Assembly (NCBI GenBank): GCA_900545525.1
Contig: UQZX01000016.1
Span: forward strand, 1-64,000
Direction: 5' to 3'
Origin: an uncultured Prevotella sp.
GTDB taxonomy: Bacteria > Bacteroidota > Bacteroidia > Bacteroidales > Bacteroidaceae
Length of the DNA stretch: 64,000 nt
Part shown: in pieces, positions 1-8,994 of the stretch
Position numbering within the stretch: the stretch's first letter is position 1
Layout: each line of letters opens with the position of its first letter
Program-made: the position numbers and the translations under genes
The notes under the pieces: model-generated
The model's input: only the letters and a program-made list of their open reading frames with translations
Told to the model about the DNA's origin: nothing
Database searches by the model: none

Positions 1-166
1 AAAAACGCTTGTTTTTCACTGTTTTATTGCAGAATTTCGTCCATTTGTGCGATGGACTGCAATTATTTTTGTACTTTTATAAATTGAATTTGATAATTCA
101 AGAAAAAGTCTATCGTAACTAAAAAACTTTGGCATAAGTATTGTGAGATAAGAAAATAAAAAAATT

Positions 167-556
167 ATGGCAAAAACAAGAGATGAGATAAAAGAGCTAC
201 TTTCCACCGATTTATTCAAAAAAGGAATAGCAAATAATTATATTACCATCAACAGTGATGGTAGCTATATAACTTATCATTGCAAGAGTAATACAAGGCG
301 TAAACTCTGTAATCCAGAGGAATTTGTACAAGCTACGGCATATCTGAAACTTATCTTTGACTACAACTATTCTCCTCTGAATATATTCGTCAATGAGAAT
401 GTACAAGTAGGTTCTTCGACGAAAGAAGCGGATATTCTTGTTTATAATGAGAAGAATTCTAAAATTTTGATTGTTGTTGAATGTAAAGAAGAACAAATAA
501 GCGAAAGACAATTTCAGGTAGCAGTTGACCAAGCATATCATTGGAGGATAGTATAA
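167..556 (+). CDS. Truncated HsdR-N-like nuclease domain protein
   Basis: This 129-residue protein resembles the N-terminal domain of type I restriction R subunits and related N6-methylase fusions (HSDR_N type). A PD-(D/E)xK-like core is visible: E87-x-D89 in a strand, then E105-C-K107 in the next strand, followed by a helix. The protein stops right after that helix, where family members normally continue into a second half of the fold or into a methylase, so it looks like a 5' fragment. It has no helicase or methylase motifs. Its stop overlaps the start of the membrane-protein gene by one base (TAATG), so the two are probably co-transcribed. It is AT-rich, unlike the core genes. Being a remnant and being a small functional accessory nuclease both remain possible. 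Confidence 0.55.
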   Translation: MAKTRDEIKELLSTDLFKKGIANNYITINSDGSYITYHCKSNTRRKLCNPEEFVQATAYLKLIFDYNYSPLNIFVNENVQVGSSTKEADILVYNEKNSKILIVVECKEEQISERQFQVAVDQAYHWRIV

Positions 557-1479
557 TGAAAAAGGAAACAGAGAAAGAAAAGAACTGCAATTATATTGCG
601 CCTTTTTTTCACAAATATAAGTTAATGATAATGACATTAATATGTATTCCTTTGTTGTTGAGTGTCGCGTGCTATTTTTCTGTTCCGTATTTTAATCAAG
701 CAGGTAGTTCTGCATGGTTAAGCTTTTGGGGCGGATATTTAGGCTCTGTCATTATGGCTGGTATAACATTATTTGTGTTAAATAAACAGCTCGCTCAAAA
801 TCATAAGGAAAATTTATGTAATGCTGTTCTACAAATTGCAATATTAACAAATAATGAGGAAAAAACTCAAATTGACAAATTAGGAGATGCTTTAATAGAG
901 TTTCAATCTTCGTTTGACTATTTAACTATAAATCAAATTGCAGAAAGAATGTTAAACCAGCAATTTTTAGTGTCTGATGTAGAGTTGTTAAGTAAACTTA
1001 TTAGAGATGTTGATTCTAAGGGATTTAAAGTTGATTTGTTGCTAAAGCCCATTCCAACATCTAATTTTATAGTAGAATATAATATGATTTATAACAGACT
1101 ATATAATGGATATGGACTTCTTATAGATGATTTTATTTTCTTTATAAACCTCATTAAAGATCTTCTAGATGATAAAGATGCCGCCAAATCTATAATTATA
1201 GATAAAATCAACAAGAATAAAATTATTGACGCAAAAATAAATTTTGATATTCCAGGGTATAAAAAGCCTAAAAGTATAGTTGAAATTATAGAAGAAAAAA
1301 AGTATTACGAAAATATACTATCGAATTCATCTAAAATTATTCAAGAACGGCTTGTACAGGATGTCAATGAAGGATCACGTCTGAAAGAAGAATTAAAGAC
1401 AGCTGTAATTAATATGTTGGATTACGAATATAAGTGTATTAATGATAAATTCAATGAAAAAATAAAAATATATGAATAA
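556..1479 (+). CDS. Two-helix membrane protein of unknown function in restriction operon
   Basis: Residues about 22-44 and 54-76 form two transmembrane helices. The second contains the motif LSFWGGYLGS, which I recognise from uncharacterised two-helix proteins in bacterial accessory regions. The remaining 230 residues are polar, Lys/Glu/Asn-rich and probably cytoplasmic and helical. The ATG at 556 is preferred over the TTG at 541 because GGAGG lies just upstream (543-547) and the ATG overlaps the stop of the preceding gene. The 3' end overlaps the mod start by eight bases, which implies translational coupling to the restriction-modification genes. It is strongly AT-rich. No function can be assigned; a membrane partner of the defence island is an inference from position only. 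Confidence 0.7.
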   Translation: MKKETEKEKNCNYIAPFFHKYKLMIMTLICIPLLLSVACYFSVPYFNQAGSSAWLSFWGGYLGSVIMAGITLFVLNKQLAQNHKENLCNAVLQIAILTNNEEKTQIDKLGDALIEFQSSFDYLTINQIAERMLNQQFLVSDVELLSKLIRDVDSKGFKVDLLLKPIPTSNFIVEYNMIYNRLYNGYGLLIDDFIFFINLIKDLLDDKDAAKSIIIDKINKNKIIDAKINFDIPGYKKPKSIVEIIEEKKYYENILSNSSKIIQERLVQDVNEGSRLKEELKTAVINMLDYEYKCINDKFNEKIKIYE

Positions 1480-3160
1480 ACAGAAGCTGGAACTGACGTG
1501 GATAGGCAAGGATGAAGAACCTCTTGCTATTGAACCACGTTTGCTTATAGAATCTCCGAAATATAATTTTGGAGAAGTAGAAATAGATACACTCCCTAAT
1601 GGTAAGTCATGGCCTGGCAATATGCTTATTCATGGTGATAACCTGCTTGCACTTCGTGCTCTTGAACAAGACTTTGCAGGGCAAGTAAAGTGTATTTATA
1701 TTGACCCTCCTTATAATACAGGTAGTGCATTTGAACATTATGATGATAATCTTGAACACAGTCAATGGCTTAATTTGATGCGTCCCCGATTGCAGATACT
1801 CCGTAACTTGATGACCGATGACGGTACAATCTGGATTAGTATTGATGATGATGAGCAAGCATATTTAAGGGTTTTGTGTGATGAGGTTTTTGGTCGATCA
1901 AATTATATTGAAACAATAATTTGGCAACGAGCCTATTCCCCTGTAAATCTTAAAAAGACAATATCTCGTTCTCATGACTATATATTAGTATATGCAAAAA
2001 AACTAACAAAGGAGTATTCCTTGAATAAATTACCAAGGTCAAATGAAGCTAATGATAGATATAAAAATCCCGATAATGACCCTCGTGGAGTATGGAAATC
2101 AACAGATTCCACAGCACAAGCCGGTCATGGAACAAAAAGTCAATTTTATGTTCTTACTGCACCTAATGGGAAAAAGCATCATTTGACTTCAGGGCGTTGC
2201 TGGGTATATACCGAAGAAGTAATGAATAAAATGATAGCCGATAACCGAATTTGGTTTGGATCGGATGGAAATAATGTTCCAGCAATAAAAAGATTTCTTA
2301 GTGAAGTTCGTGATGGAATAGTTCCACAAACATTATGGCCATATACGGAAGTTGGACATACACAAGAAGCCAAAAAAGAAATTAAGGCTTTGCAATTTGA
2401 TGCGATTTTTGATACTCCAAAGCCAGAGCGGTTGATTCAGAGAATATTCCATATAGCAACCAATTCTAGTGACCTTGTTCTTGACAGCTTCCTCGGAAGC
2501 GGCACCACCGCTGCTGTTGCTCATAAGATGGGACGCAAGTGGATTGGTGTGGAGCTTGGAGACCATGCCTATACGCATTGTGCTGTACGTATGAGGAAAG
2601 TGATTGAAGGTGAGCAAGGCGGAATATCAAAATCACAAAATTGGAAAGGTGGCGGCGGATTCAAATTCTATGAACTTGCACCGAGCCTTCTTAATCATGA
2701 TAAGTATGGTAATCTTGTTATCAACAAGGAGTATAACGCTGATATGCTTGCTGCTGCCATGGCGAAACATCAGGGCTTTACTTATTCGCCCAATGTTGAA
2801 CTCTACTGGAAGCAGGGGCACAGCTCTGAGCACGATTTCATCTTTACAACAACTCAACTGCTTACCATTGGAATGCTTGAAAGTATTCATGAGCAATTAG
2901 GTGAAGACGAATCACTGCTTATCTGCTGCTCAAAGTTCCAGCCCGGATGCGGCGACAAATACGCTAATATTACCATAAAGAAAATCCCTAAGGTTCTTCT
3001 CGATACCTGCGAGTTCGATCGCGACGATTATTCCCTCAACATCGTTTCAATGCCTGATGGTATAGAGAACGAAGAGTGGGAAAGCTGGGATGATTCGCAG
3101 GATAGTTCAGAGACTAAGATTTCGGAAATAAATCCAAAGGAAAAAACATTGTTTGATTAA
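1472..3160 (+). CDS. mod: Type III restriction-modification methyltransferase (Mod)
   Basis: This 562-residue enzyme is a beta-class adenine-N6 DNA methyltransferase. Motif IV DPPY is at residues 78-81, followed by NTG. The target-recognition region lies at about 150-310. Motif X (TPKPERLIQRI) is at 315-325, and the SAM-binding motif I (DSFLGSGT) at 338-345. This circular order (IV, TRD, X, I) is that of type III Mod proteins. The length is a little short for EcoPI-like Mods. In type III systems Mod recognises the target, methylates one strand and is also required for cleavage by Res. The start overlaps the previous gene by eight bases, and an AAA ATPase gene begins 12 bases after the stop. 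No simple-sequence repeat of the kind that phase-varies some mod genes was seen. Confidence 0.92.
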   Translation: MNKQKLELTWIGKDEEPLAIEPRLLIESPKYNFGEVEIDTLPNGKSWPGNMLIHGDNLLALRALEQDFAGQVKCIYIDPPYNTGSAFEHYDDNLEHSQWLNLMRPRLQILRNLMTDDGTIWISIDDDEQAYLRVLCDEVFGRSNYIETIIWQRAYSPVNLKKTISRSHDYILVYAKKLTKEYSLNKLPRSNEANDRYKNPDNDPRGVWKSTDSTAQAGHGTKSQFYVLTAPNGKKHHLTSGRCWVYTEEVMNKMIADNRIWFGSDGNNVPAIKRFLSEVRDGIVPQTLWPYTEVGHTQEAKKEIKALQFDAIFDTPKPERLIQRIFHIATNSSDLVLDSFLGSGTTAAVAHKMGRKWIGVELGDHAYTHCAVRMRKVIEGEQGGISKSQNWKGGGGFKFYELAPSLLNHDKYGNLVINKEYNADMLAAAMAKHQGFTYSPNVELYWKQGHSSEHDFIFTTTQLLTIGMLESIHEQLGEDESLLICCSKFQPGCGDKYANITIKKIPKVLLDTCEFDRDDYSLNIVSMPDGIENEEWESWDDSQDSSETKISEINPKEKTLFD

Positions 3161-3171
3161 ATATTATAACT

Positions 3172-4263
3172 ATGATAGAAAGAATAGAAATATATAATTA
3201 CAAGTCAATCAGAGAATCATCCGTGTCATTGTCTCCTATTAACATACTAATAGGAGAGAATGGTGCAGGAAAAAGTAATTTCATATCTTTTTTTGAACTT
3301 GCAAAAGCTTTGTACGATCAAAGGCTTGGGAGCTATATGCTTTCAAATGGAGGTATGGCTGCACAATTATATCGTGGATTAAAACACTCGAAATCAATAC
3401 GAGGTATTATCGATTATAATAATACTAATGATTTCTTCTTTGAGTTAAAACCTGGTATAGGGGGAGAAAAAGCATATATAGAGCAGACTGGAGATTTCTT
3501 TAATTGGAGTGGAGAACCAAATAAGGACTATTCAAAATGGAGTAAAACGATATGGGACAAGGCTGTTGAAGAGTCTAATATTTTGGAGGCTAAATATCCG
3601 CGTGCAAAGTATATCCGCGCTCTACTTGAAAGTTTTGTCGTGTATCATTTCCATGACACAAGTAAAACATCTCCAATGAGACAGCCATGCCCTCTGGATG
3701 ATAATGCCTCGTTACGATACGACGCATCAAACTTGCCTGCGGTGCTTTATCGCCTGCAACAGACAGATAAATGTGCATTCAATATAATAGAAGCGACGGT
3801 TCGTTCTGTAGCCCCTTATTTTAAGAGGTTTAAACTTGCCCCTATGTCCACAGATGCAGCAAGAATAAAACTTGAATGGGAAGAGAACGATTCAGACATG
3901 TATTTGGATGCATCGGCTTTCTCTGATGGTACATTGAGATTTATCTCACTTGCGACATTATTACTTCAATCAAAATTGCCGGATACGATTATCATTGATG
4001 AGCCGGAACTTGGCTTGCATCCATTTGCTATGGTTAAACTTTCCTCAATGATTAAAAGGGCTTCGCATAAAGCGCAGATTATCATTGCCACACAATCTGT
4101 TGAACTTATCAACAATTTCTCTATTGAAGACTTAATTGTAGTGGGAAGGAGAGATAATCAATCTACATTCCACCGGCTGGACGAAACAGATTTCTCTCAC
4201 TGGCTTGAAGAATATTCTGTAGGAGAACTTTGGGAAAAAAATATAATCGGAGGAAGACCATGA
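3172..4263 (+). CDS. AAA ATPase (RecF/OLD-like) nested in type III RM operon
   Basis: This 363-residue ATPase of the AAA_21/ABC-like class has Walker A GENGAGKS at 28-35 and an ABC-signature-like FSDGTLRF around 250-257. Walker B IIIDEPE is at 273-279 with D-loop GLHP, and a switch-like ATQS is at about 306-309. Such ATPases pair with TOPRIM-fold partners in OLD, RloA/RloB, AbiL and PARIS-type defence systems. Here the partner is the DUF4276 gene, whose ATG overlaps this stop (ATGA). Sitting between mod and res suggests a defence or guard role linked to the restriction system. That role is inferred from context; the ATPase call is firm. Confidence 0.85.
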   Translation: MIERIEIYNYKSIRESSVSLSPINILIGENGAGKSNFISFFELAKALYDQRLGSYMLSNGGMAAQLYRGLKHSKSIRGIIDYNNTNDFFFELKPGIGGEKAYIEQTGDFFNWSGEPNKDYSKWSKTIWDKAVEESNILEAKYPRAKYIRALLESFVVYHFHDTSKTSPMRQPCPLDDNASLRYDASNLPAVLYRLQQTDKCAFNIIEATVRSVAPYFKRFKLAPMSTDAARIKLEWEENDSDMYLDASAFSDGTLRFISLATLLLQSKLPDTIIIDEPELGLHPFAMVKLSSMIKRASHKAQIIIATQSVELINNFSIEDLIVVGRRDNQSTFHRLDETDFSHWLEEYSVGELWEKNIIGGRP

Positions 4264-4913
4264 ACAAAAGATTATACATAGTCGTTGAGGGACAATCAGA
4301 AGAAGAATTCGTGAAAGATTTGCTCGCGCCATTCTTTATGCAGCATGGTGTCTATACATATCCAATGATTATTCACACAAGCAAAGGGCACAAAGGAGGA
4401 TTTGTCAATTATCAACATTTAAGGAATGATATTAACAGGCTGCTCTTGTCACAGGGACAAGATATCATTGTGACTACTTTTGTTGATTTTTTTAGATGTC
4501 CCGATTTGCCATATAAAGATGACTGGTGCAATATTCAAAGTCATTTAAACCAAGTGGAATTAATGGAAAAGGCAATGGAAAAAGATATTTCTGACAGACG
4601 CTTTATACCATATATCCAACTCCATGAGTTTGAGGCTCTGTTGTTCTCAAGTGCCGACGGATTCATTAAATATTATAATCAAGAAATATCTGATCGCATC
4701 CAAGGCATTATTGACTCCTACGATAATCCTGAAGATATAAATAGTTCTCCAGAAGGAGCTCCGTCTAAGAGATTACTTGGAATCATACAGGATTATGACA
4801 AGGTGATGTTTGGAAATACAATCGCATTAGAGATTGGAATAGATACAATATTAAATAAATGTCCAAGATTTAAAGCTTGGATTGAATTGTTAATTGAACG
4901 GTGTTGCCAATGA
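4260..4913 (+). CDS. DUF4276 (TOPRIM-like) protein, partner of AAA ATPase
   Basis: The 217-residue protein matches DUF4276. It begins with a strand ending in VEGQSE (9-14), the typical TOPRIM-like glutamate motif. An acidic D76 in VDFF is followed by the LP pair (83-84), and the family hallmark QLHEFEALLFS lies at 120-130. DUF4276, DUF4435 and RloB proteins are thought to carry a TOPRIM-type metal-dependent nuclease fold and accompany AAA ATPases. The ATG at 4260 has GGAGG at 4249-4253 and overlaps the ATPase stop; an upstream ATG at 4230 in the same frame is less likely. Its stop overlaps the res start (ATGA at 4910-4913). Nuclease activity is inferred from the family. Confidence 0.82.
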   Translation: MNKRLYIVVEGQSEEEFVKDLLAPFFMQHGVYTYPMIIHTSKGHKGGFVNYQHLRNDINRLLLSQGQDIIVTTFVDFFRCPDLPYKDDWCNIQSHLNQVELMEKAMEKDISDRRFIPYIQLHEFEALLFSSADGFIKYYNQEISDRIQGIIDSYDNPEDINSSPEGAPSKRLLGIIQDYDKVMFGNTIALEIGIDTILNKCPRFKAWIELLIERCCQ

Positions 4914-7624
4914 ACCCACAAGTAAACTACATACGTCAACGTCTTTCGCTCCGCAAACCATTGGCTGAGGCATTGGAGTTGATATCCCATCTGACCGACA
5001 AGCTTTCTTTGCAGAAGCCTCCAAAGGTAGAAGACAATGACAAGGAACAGAATGAGGCTTTTGTTGCGGCAGAACTCGCCAAGGTGAAATCAATAGTGCC
5101 TACGGTCAGGAGTTTCGACCGTGAGTTTCCATCGCTTTCCTTTTCGATAGCCACGGGCATCGGCAAGACACGCCTGATGGGAGCAATCATCGCCTATCTT
5201 TATCTGGAAAAAGGTATCAAGCATTTCTTCATACTTGCGCCCAACCTGACACTATATGAAAAGCTGATTAAGGATTTTGGCGATAATTCCTATTCCAAAT
5301 ATGTCTTCAAAGGAATATCTGAATTTGTTGCTAATCCTCCGCGACTTGTTACTGGCGACACCTATAACGAGAAGTCGGGCTATACGTACTCAGATGTTGA
5401 AATCAATATTTTCAATATCTCAAAGTTTAATAAGGACAGCAAGGAGGGCGGAAAGAATATACCTCGTATGCGCCGCCTTTCAGAATACCTCGGACAGTCT
5501 TACTTTGACTACCTTGCATCGTTGCCCGACCTTGTCGTGCTGATGGATGAGGCGCACAGGTATCATGCTGACGCTTCGAAAAAAGCCATCAATGAACTTC
5601 GCCCGGTGCTTGGATTTGAGATGACCGCAACTCCTTTTGATGAAAAAGGCAGGGCATTTAAGAACATAGTGTTTGAGTATAACCTTGCCGAGGCTCTTAA
5701 TGACGGGCTTTATGTAAAGAATCCTGCCATAGCAAAGGCACGCAACTTCAACAAGGACAATTTTACTCCCGAGGAAATAGAAATCATTAAGCTGGAAGAT
5801 GGCATAACCTGTCATGAACGCACCAAACTGGCTATTGAAATGTATGCCAGGCAGAATGGACTGCCAGTGGTGAAGCCTTTTATTCTTGTGGCATGCCGTG
5901 ATATAAACCATGCCAAGACTGTGAAGGAACTGCTTGAAAGTGAGCGTATATATCACGGTGCATACAGAGACAAAGTGCTCCAGATTGACAGTTCAACAAA
6001 GAAAGACGATGAGATAGAACGGCAGTTCGTGGCACTTGAATCGCCTGATAACAAGATAGAGATTGTGGTACACGTGAATATGCTGAAAGAGGGTTGGGAT
6101 GTGAATAATCTTTATACCATCATTCCGCTTCGTGCCTCGGAGGCAGCAATTCTCATTGAGCAAACCATCGGACGAGGGCTGCGCCTGCCATACGGCGGAC
6201 AGCGCACAGGCAATAGAGACGTGGATATGCTTACGGTGATTGCCCACGATAATTTCCAGAAGGTGATTGAGGAGGCTCAGAAAGGTAATTCCGTATTGCA
6301 AATGGTTTCATACATAGAACTTGAAGACCGAGATGAGCGTGACTCTGGTGGCAAGGTTGAAATGACTCCTACTTCTACGGAGGAGAAAATCAAGGACAGG
6401 CTCGAAAAGATAAAAGCCGACATCGACGAGAAAACAAAACAGTATGCAACGCAGGCAGGTAAGGCGGTGGAAACTGCCATCGTATCTATTGCAGCGGAGG
6501 GAATAACATCTTTTGGTGAACTCCAGTCAAAGGAAGCCAAGAATAAACTGCGCGAAAAGGCTATTGCAACAATTAAGGAGAGTGCCAATGGGCATCTCTT
6601 TGCCGAAGAGGAAGCTGCCACACAGATAGAGCTGGTGGATGAGATGATAGAAATCGTTACCGGCGACTATATCCAAAATGTAATTGAGATTCCCCGCATA
6701 GTTGTTGAGCAGCAAGAGGTGAAGGCTGTGTTTGAAGATTTCGAGCTTGACACGTCTGAGGGATATTGTCTTGCAGAGCTTCATAGGGAAATAATTCGCC
6801 AGGGATTGCGTAATACCAGTGACTTTGAAGTCTTTGCAGGAAAATCAGGAAGTTCCAAATGCCCTGCGGTGGAGCAGTTGCTCGCAACGATGATGAACTA
6901 TGATGACATAGACTATGACGAGATAGCGACCTTGTTGTATAAACTCATTGGACAGGCGGTGGAGGCTATACGTGTTAAAAACAACATTTCGAGTGAGGAT
7001 GAGCTTAACGAGCGAGTGCATCCCTATAAGCAAAGTATTGCTGATAATATCTATAAACAGATGAAACAGCATTACACGATTATACCTGGTGAATATAAAA
7101 TAAACAAAGTGCTTCCATTTTCTAAGATTCTCGACCAAAACATCATTGTAAATAATTGGGGAACGCTCGATTTTCACGCCCCAGTACCTGCGCAGAAATC
7201 AATAATTTCTAAGTATGTCTATATAGGTTTTAGGAAGTCATACTATACCAAATATCGTTTTGACAGTTCAACAGAGCTTAACTTTGCCTTCATCCTCGAA
7301 AATGACGATAAGGTGTTGAAATGGCTCAGACCTGTTCCTAATCAGTTTAATATCTATTGGTCGAATGGAACGAAAAGATATGAACCTGACTTTGTTGTGG
7401 AAACTGCGGATACTGTATATATGTGTGAGACTAAAATGGAAAAGGAAATAGATTCTGATGATGTTCAGGCAAAAGCTAAAGCTGCATGTGAATTCTGTAG
7501 TCATGCTTCGGAATATACGGAGAATAATGGAGGGAAACCGTGGAAATACATTATTATACCGCATACACTTGTCAAGAGGGAATACACTTTTAACTATGTT
7601 ATCGCACAGACAAAATTGAGTTAG
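4910..7624 (+). CDS. res: Type III restriction endonuclease subunit (Res)
   Basis: The 904-residue protein is an SF2 helicase-nuclease. Motif I ATGIGKT is at 81-87, motif II DEAH at 213-216, motif III TATP at 239-242, EGWDV at 394-398 and motif VI QTIGRGLRLP at 418-427. The C-terminus holds a PD-(D/E)xK endonuclease with D827 in PDF and E840/K842 in ETK. It acts with Mod to translocate on DNA and cut unmethylated target sites. The ATG at 4910 is preferred over the in-frame GTG at 4901 because it forms the same ATGA coupling seen one gene earlier. All helicase and nuclease motifs look intact, so the system appears functional. Confidence 0.93.
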   Translation: MNPQVNYIRQRLSLRKPLAEALELISHLTDKLSLQKPPKVEDNDKEQNEAFVAAELAKVKSIVPTVRSFDREFPSLSFSIATGIGKTRLMGAIIAYLYLEKGIKHFFILAPNLTLYEKLIKDFGDNSYSKYVFKGISEFVANPPRLVTGDTYNEKSGYTYSDVEINIFNISKFNKDSKEGGKNIPRMRRLSEYLGQSYFDYLASLPDLVVLMDEAHRYHADASKKAINELRPVLGFEMTATPFDEKGRAFKNIVFEYNLAEALNDGLYVKNPAIAKARNFNKDNFTPEEIEIIKLEDGITCHERTKLAIEMYARQNGLPVVKPFILVACRDINHAKTVKELLESERIYHGAYRDKVLQIDSSTKKDDEIERQFVALESPDNKIEIVVHVNMLKEGWDVNNLYTIIPLRASEAAILIEQTIGRGLRLPYGGQRTGNRDVDMLTVIAHDNFQKVIEEAQKGNSVLQMVSYIELEDRDERDSGGKVEMTPTSTEEKIKDRLEKIKADIDEKTKQYATQAGKAVETAIVSIAAEGITSFGELQSKEAKNKLREKAIATIKESANGHLFAEEEAATQIELVDEMIEIVTGDYIQNVIEIPRIVVEQQEVKAVFEDFELDTSEGYCLAELHREIIRQGLRNTSDFEVFAGKSGSSKCPAVEQLLATMMNYDDIDYDEIATLLYKLIGQAVEAIRVKNNISSEDELNERVHPYKQSIADNIYKQMKQHYTIIPGEYKINKVLPFSKILDQNIIVNNWGTLDFHAPVPAQKSIISKYVYIGFRKSYYTKYRFDSSTELNFAFILENDDKVLKWLRPVPNQFNIYWSNGTKRYEPDFVVETADTVYMCETKMEKEIDSDDVQAKAKAACEFCSHASEYTENNGGKPWKYIIIPHTLVKREYTFNYVIAQTKLS

Positions 7625-7626
7625 CA

Positions 7627-7890
7627 ATGATAAAGCCAAACGAAGTAAATGTTACTGACCATGGTGGTCAGACAGGTGGTCAGACAGGTGGTCAGACAAA
7701 TGAGGATACAACTATTGCTGAAGTTCTTCGACTCATAAAAGAGAACCCGCAAATCACGAGAAAAGTTCTTTCTGAAACCATTGGCGTTGCGTCCAGTGCT
7801 ATTCAAAAGCATATCAACCGGTTGAAGGCAGAAGGTATTATTCGCCGTGTAGGTGGTGATTATGGAGGCTATTGGAAAGTAATTAAATGA
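7627..7890 (+). CDS. Small winged-helix DNA-binding protein with GGQT repeats
   Basis: The 87-residue protein has a flexible N-terminus with three GGQT repeats (residues 13-24). A winged helix-turn-helix follows (about 30-87), with LSETIGVASSAIQKHINRL as the recognition unit. In Bacteroidales the same GGQT-plus-wHTH arrangement forms the C-terminal tail of AlbA_2 (Schlafen-like) ATP-binding proteins. It may therefore be a detached tail, either a relic or a regulator. It starts two bases after the res stop, so translation is probably coupled to the restriction operon, and a role as its regulator is possible. The N-terminal start of an AlbA_2 protein lies just downstream as a broken copy. Confidence 0.65.
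   Translation: MIKPNEVNVTDHGGQTGGQTGGQTNEDTTIAEVLRLIKENPQITRKVLSETIGVASSAIQKHINRLKAEGIIRRVGGDYGGYWKVIK
7663..7698 (+). repeat. Three perfect 12-bp tandem repeats in coding sequence
   Basis: The unit GGTGGTCAGACA occurs three times in a row and encodes Gly-Gly-Gln-Thr each time. Copy-number change would lengthen or shorten the linker without shifting the frame. Confidence 0.95.
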
Positions 7891-7961
7891 TAAAACTCTC
7901 TTTAACCATACAATATATAGATTAATTTAATTAGCCAATCTGCATATAACGACAAAAAGTC

Positions 7962-8090
7962 ATGACTGAACTCGAATTACAACAATACCTGCTCCGTGAG
8001 TGCCCATAATAAAATGCTCGTTGTGGGTGGAAGGAATTTAAGAATCTGAAGAACTCGTTTCGTGAAGTGAGTAACAATAATATTGAATAA
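7962..8090 (+). pseudogene. Nonsense-mutated N-terminal remnant of AlbA_2-type ATP-binding protein
   Basis: The frame from the ATG at 7962 reads MTELELQQYLLRECP, then two adjacent TAA stops (8007-8012). The same frame then continues NARCGWKEFKNLKNSFR before homology is lost and a stop appears at 8088. Both halves resemble the start of Bacteroidales AlbA_2/Schlafen-type ATP-binding proteins, in which this block is continuous. Single-base changes of AAA and GAA codons would give the two stops. The rest of the gene is missing. A 40-codon frame at 8092-8214 follows, but I cannot support it as a gene. The recognition is from memory of the family. Confidence 0.6.
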
Positions 8091-8222
8091 TATGAATATT
8101 GCAGAGCAAATACACTTGAAATACAAACTGAAGGAAGATTCAGAGGTGAAGTATAAGTCAGATGCTGGAGGCTTTTGTTGCGTTAGAATAATAAATGCGG
8201 AGGTAAAAAGATAAGTATATTT

Positions 8223-8984
8223 ATGAGACTTACATTCTTGGGAACCGGTACATCCGTTGGAGTACCGGTTATAGGTTGCGGCTGTAAGGTGTGTAGAAGC
8301 AATGACGAACATGACAGGCGCTTGCGTTGTTCGGCATTGGTTGAGACGGAAATGACGAGGATATTGATTGACTGTGGTCCCGACTTCCGCCAGCAGATGC
8401 TTGGAGTGCCTTTCCGTAAGATAGACGCGCTGCTGCTAACTCATATCCATTATGACCATACAGGAGGACTGGACGATCTCCGGCCGTATTGCTGTTTCGG
8501 ACAGATTGACGTTTATGCCGACAACAATACAGTCCAGGGGCTTATGAAAACAATTCCTTATTGTTTTGAAGAAAAGCGGTATCCCGGTGTGCCGGACATA
8601 AGCCTTCATGTGATGCATCCTCACGAAAGGATGCGTTTTGGAGATATTACGGTGATGCCCGTGCAGCTTTTTCACGGCAATATGCCTATCTTAGGCTTCA
8701 GAATAGGCGACCTTGCCTACATTACCGATATGAAGACAATGGACGACAGTGAGCTTGAACTGATAAAAGGGGTGCGTGTGCTTGTGGTAAATGCGCTCCG
8801 CTTTGCTCCGGAGCACCATTCGCATCAGAACGTTTCCGGTGCCATAAAGTTTGCAAAGAGGGTAGGGGCAGACAGGACTTTCTTTATACATTGCAACCAC
8901 GACATAGGACTTCACAGCGAAGTCAACGCCTCGCTGCCCCACGGCATGACACTTGCATACGACGGACAGACGGTTGATATATAA
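8223..8984 (+). CDS. MBL-fold metal-dependent hydrolase (PhnP-like)
   Basis: This 253-residue cytosolic metallo-beta-lactamase-fold enzyme carries the metal-binding motif HIHYDH at 74-79. Further metal ligands are likely in LFHGN, YITD and the C-terminal FIHCNHD. An N-terminal Cys cluster (C19, C21, C24) and the opening LGTGTSVGVPVIGC are typical of the PhnP/phosphoribosyl cyclic phosphodiesterase-like subgroup. The substrate is unknown; no phn genes are nearby, so a phosphonate role is not supported. It is preceded by restriction-island debris and converges on the small-protein operon at 8995-9833, so it marks the return to core chromosome. Confidence 0.85.
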   Translation: MRLTFLGTGTSVGVPVIGCGCKVCRSNDEHDRRLRCSALVETEMTRILIDCGPDFRQQMLGVPFRKIDALLLTHIHYDHTGGLDDLRPYCCFGQIDVYADNNTVQGLMKTIPYCFEEKRYPGVPDISLHVMHPHERMRFGDITVMPVQLFHGNMPILGFRIGDLAYITDMKTMDDSELELIKGVRVLVVNALRFAPEHHSHQNVSGAIKFAKRVGADRTFFIHCNHDIGLHSEVNASLPHGMTLAYDGQTVDI

Positions 8985-8994
8985 TAAAACGGTA

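Noticed and set aside
7663..7698. Phase-variable repeat tract
   Set aside because: The 12-base unit is a multiple of three, so copy change cannot switch the frame.
8092..8214. 40-codon plus-strand frame in the debris before the MBL gene
   Set aside because: No domain, no clear ribosome-binding site and it lies in decayed sequence.
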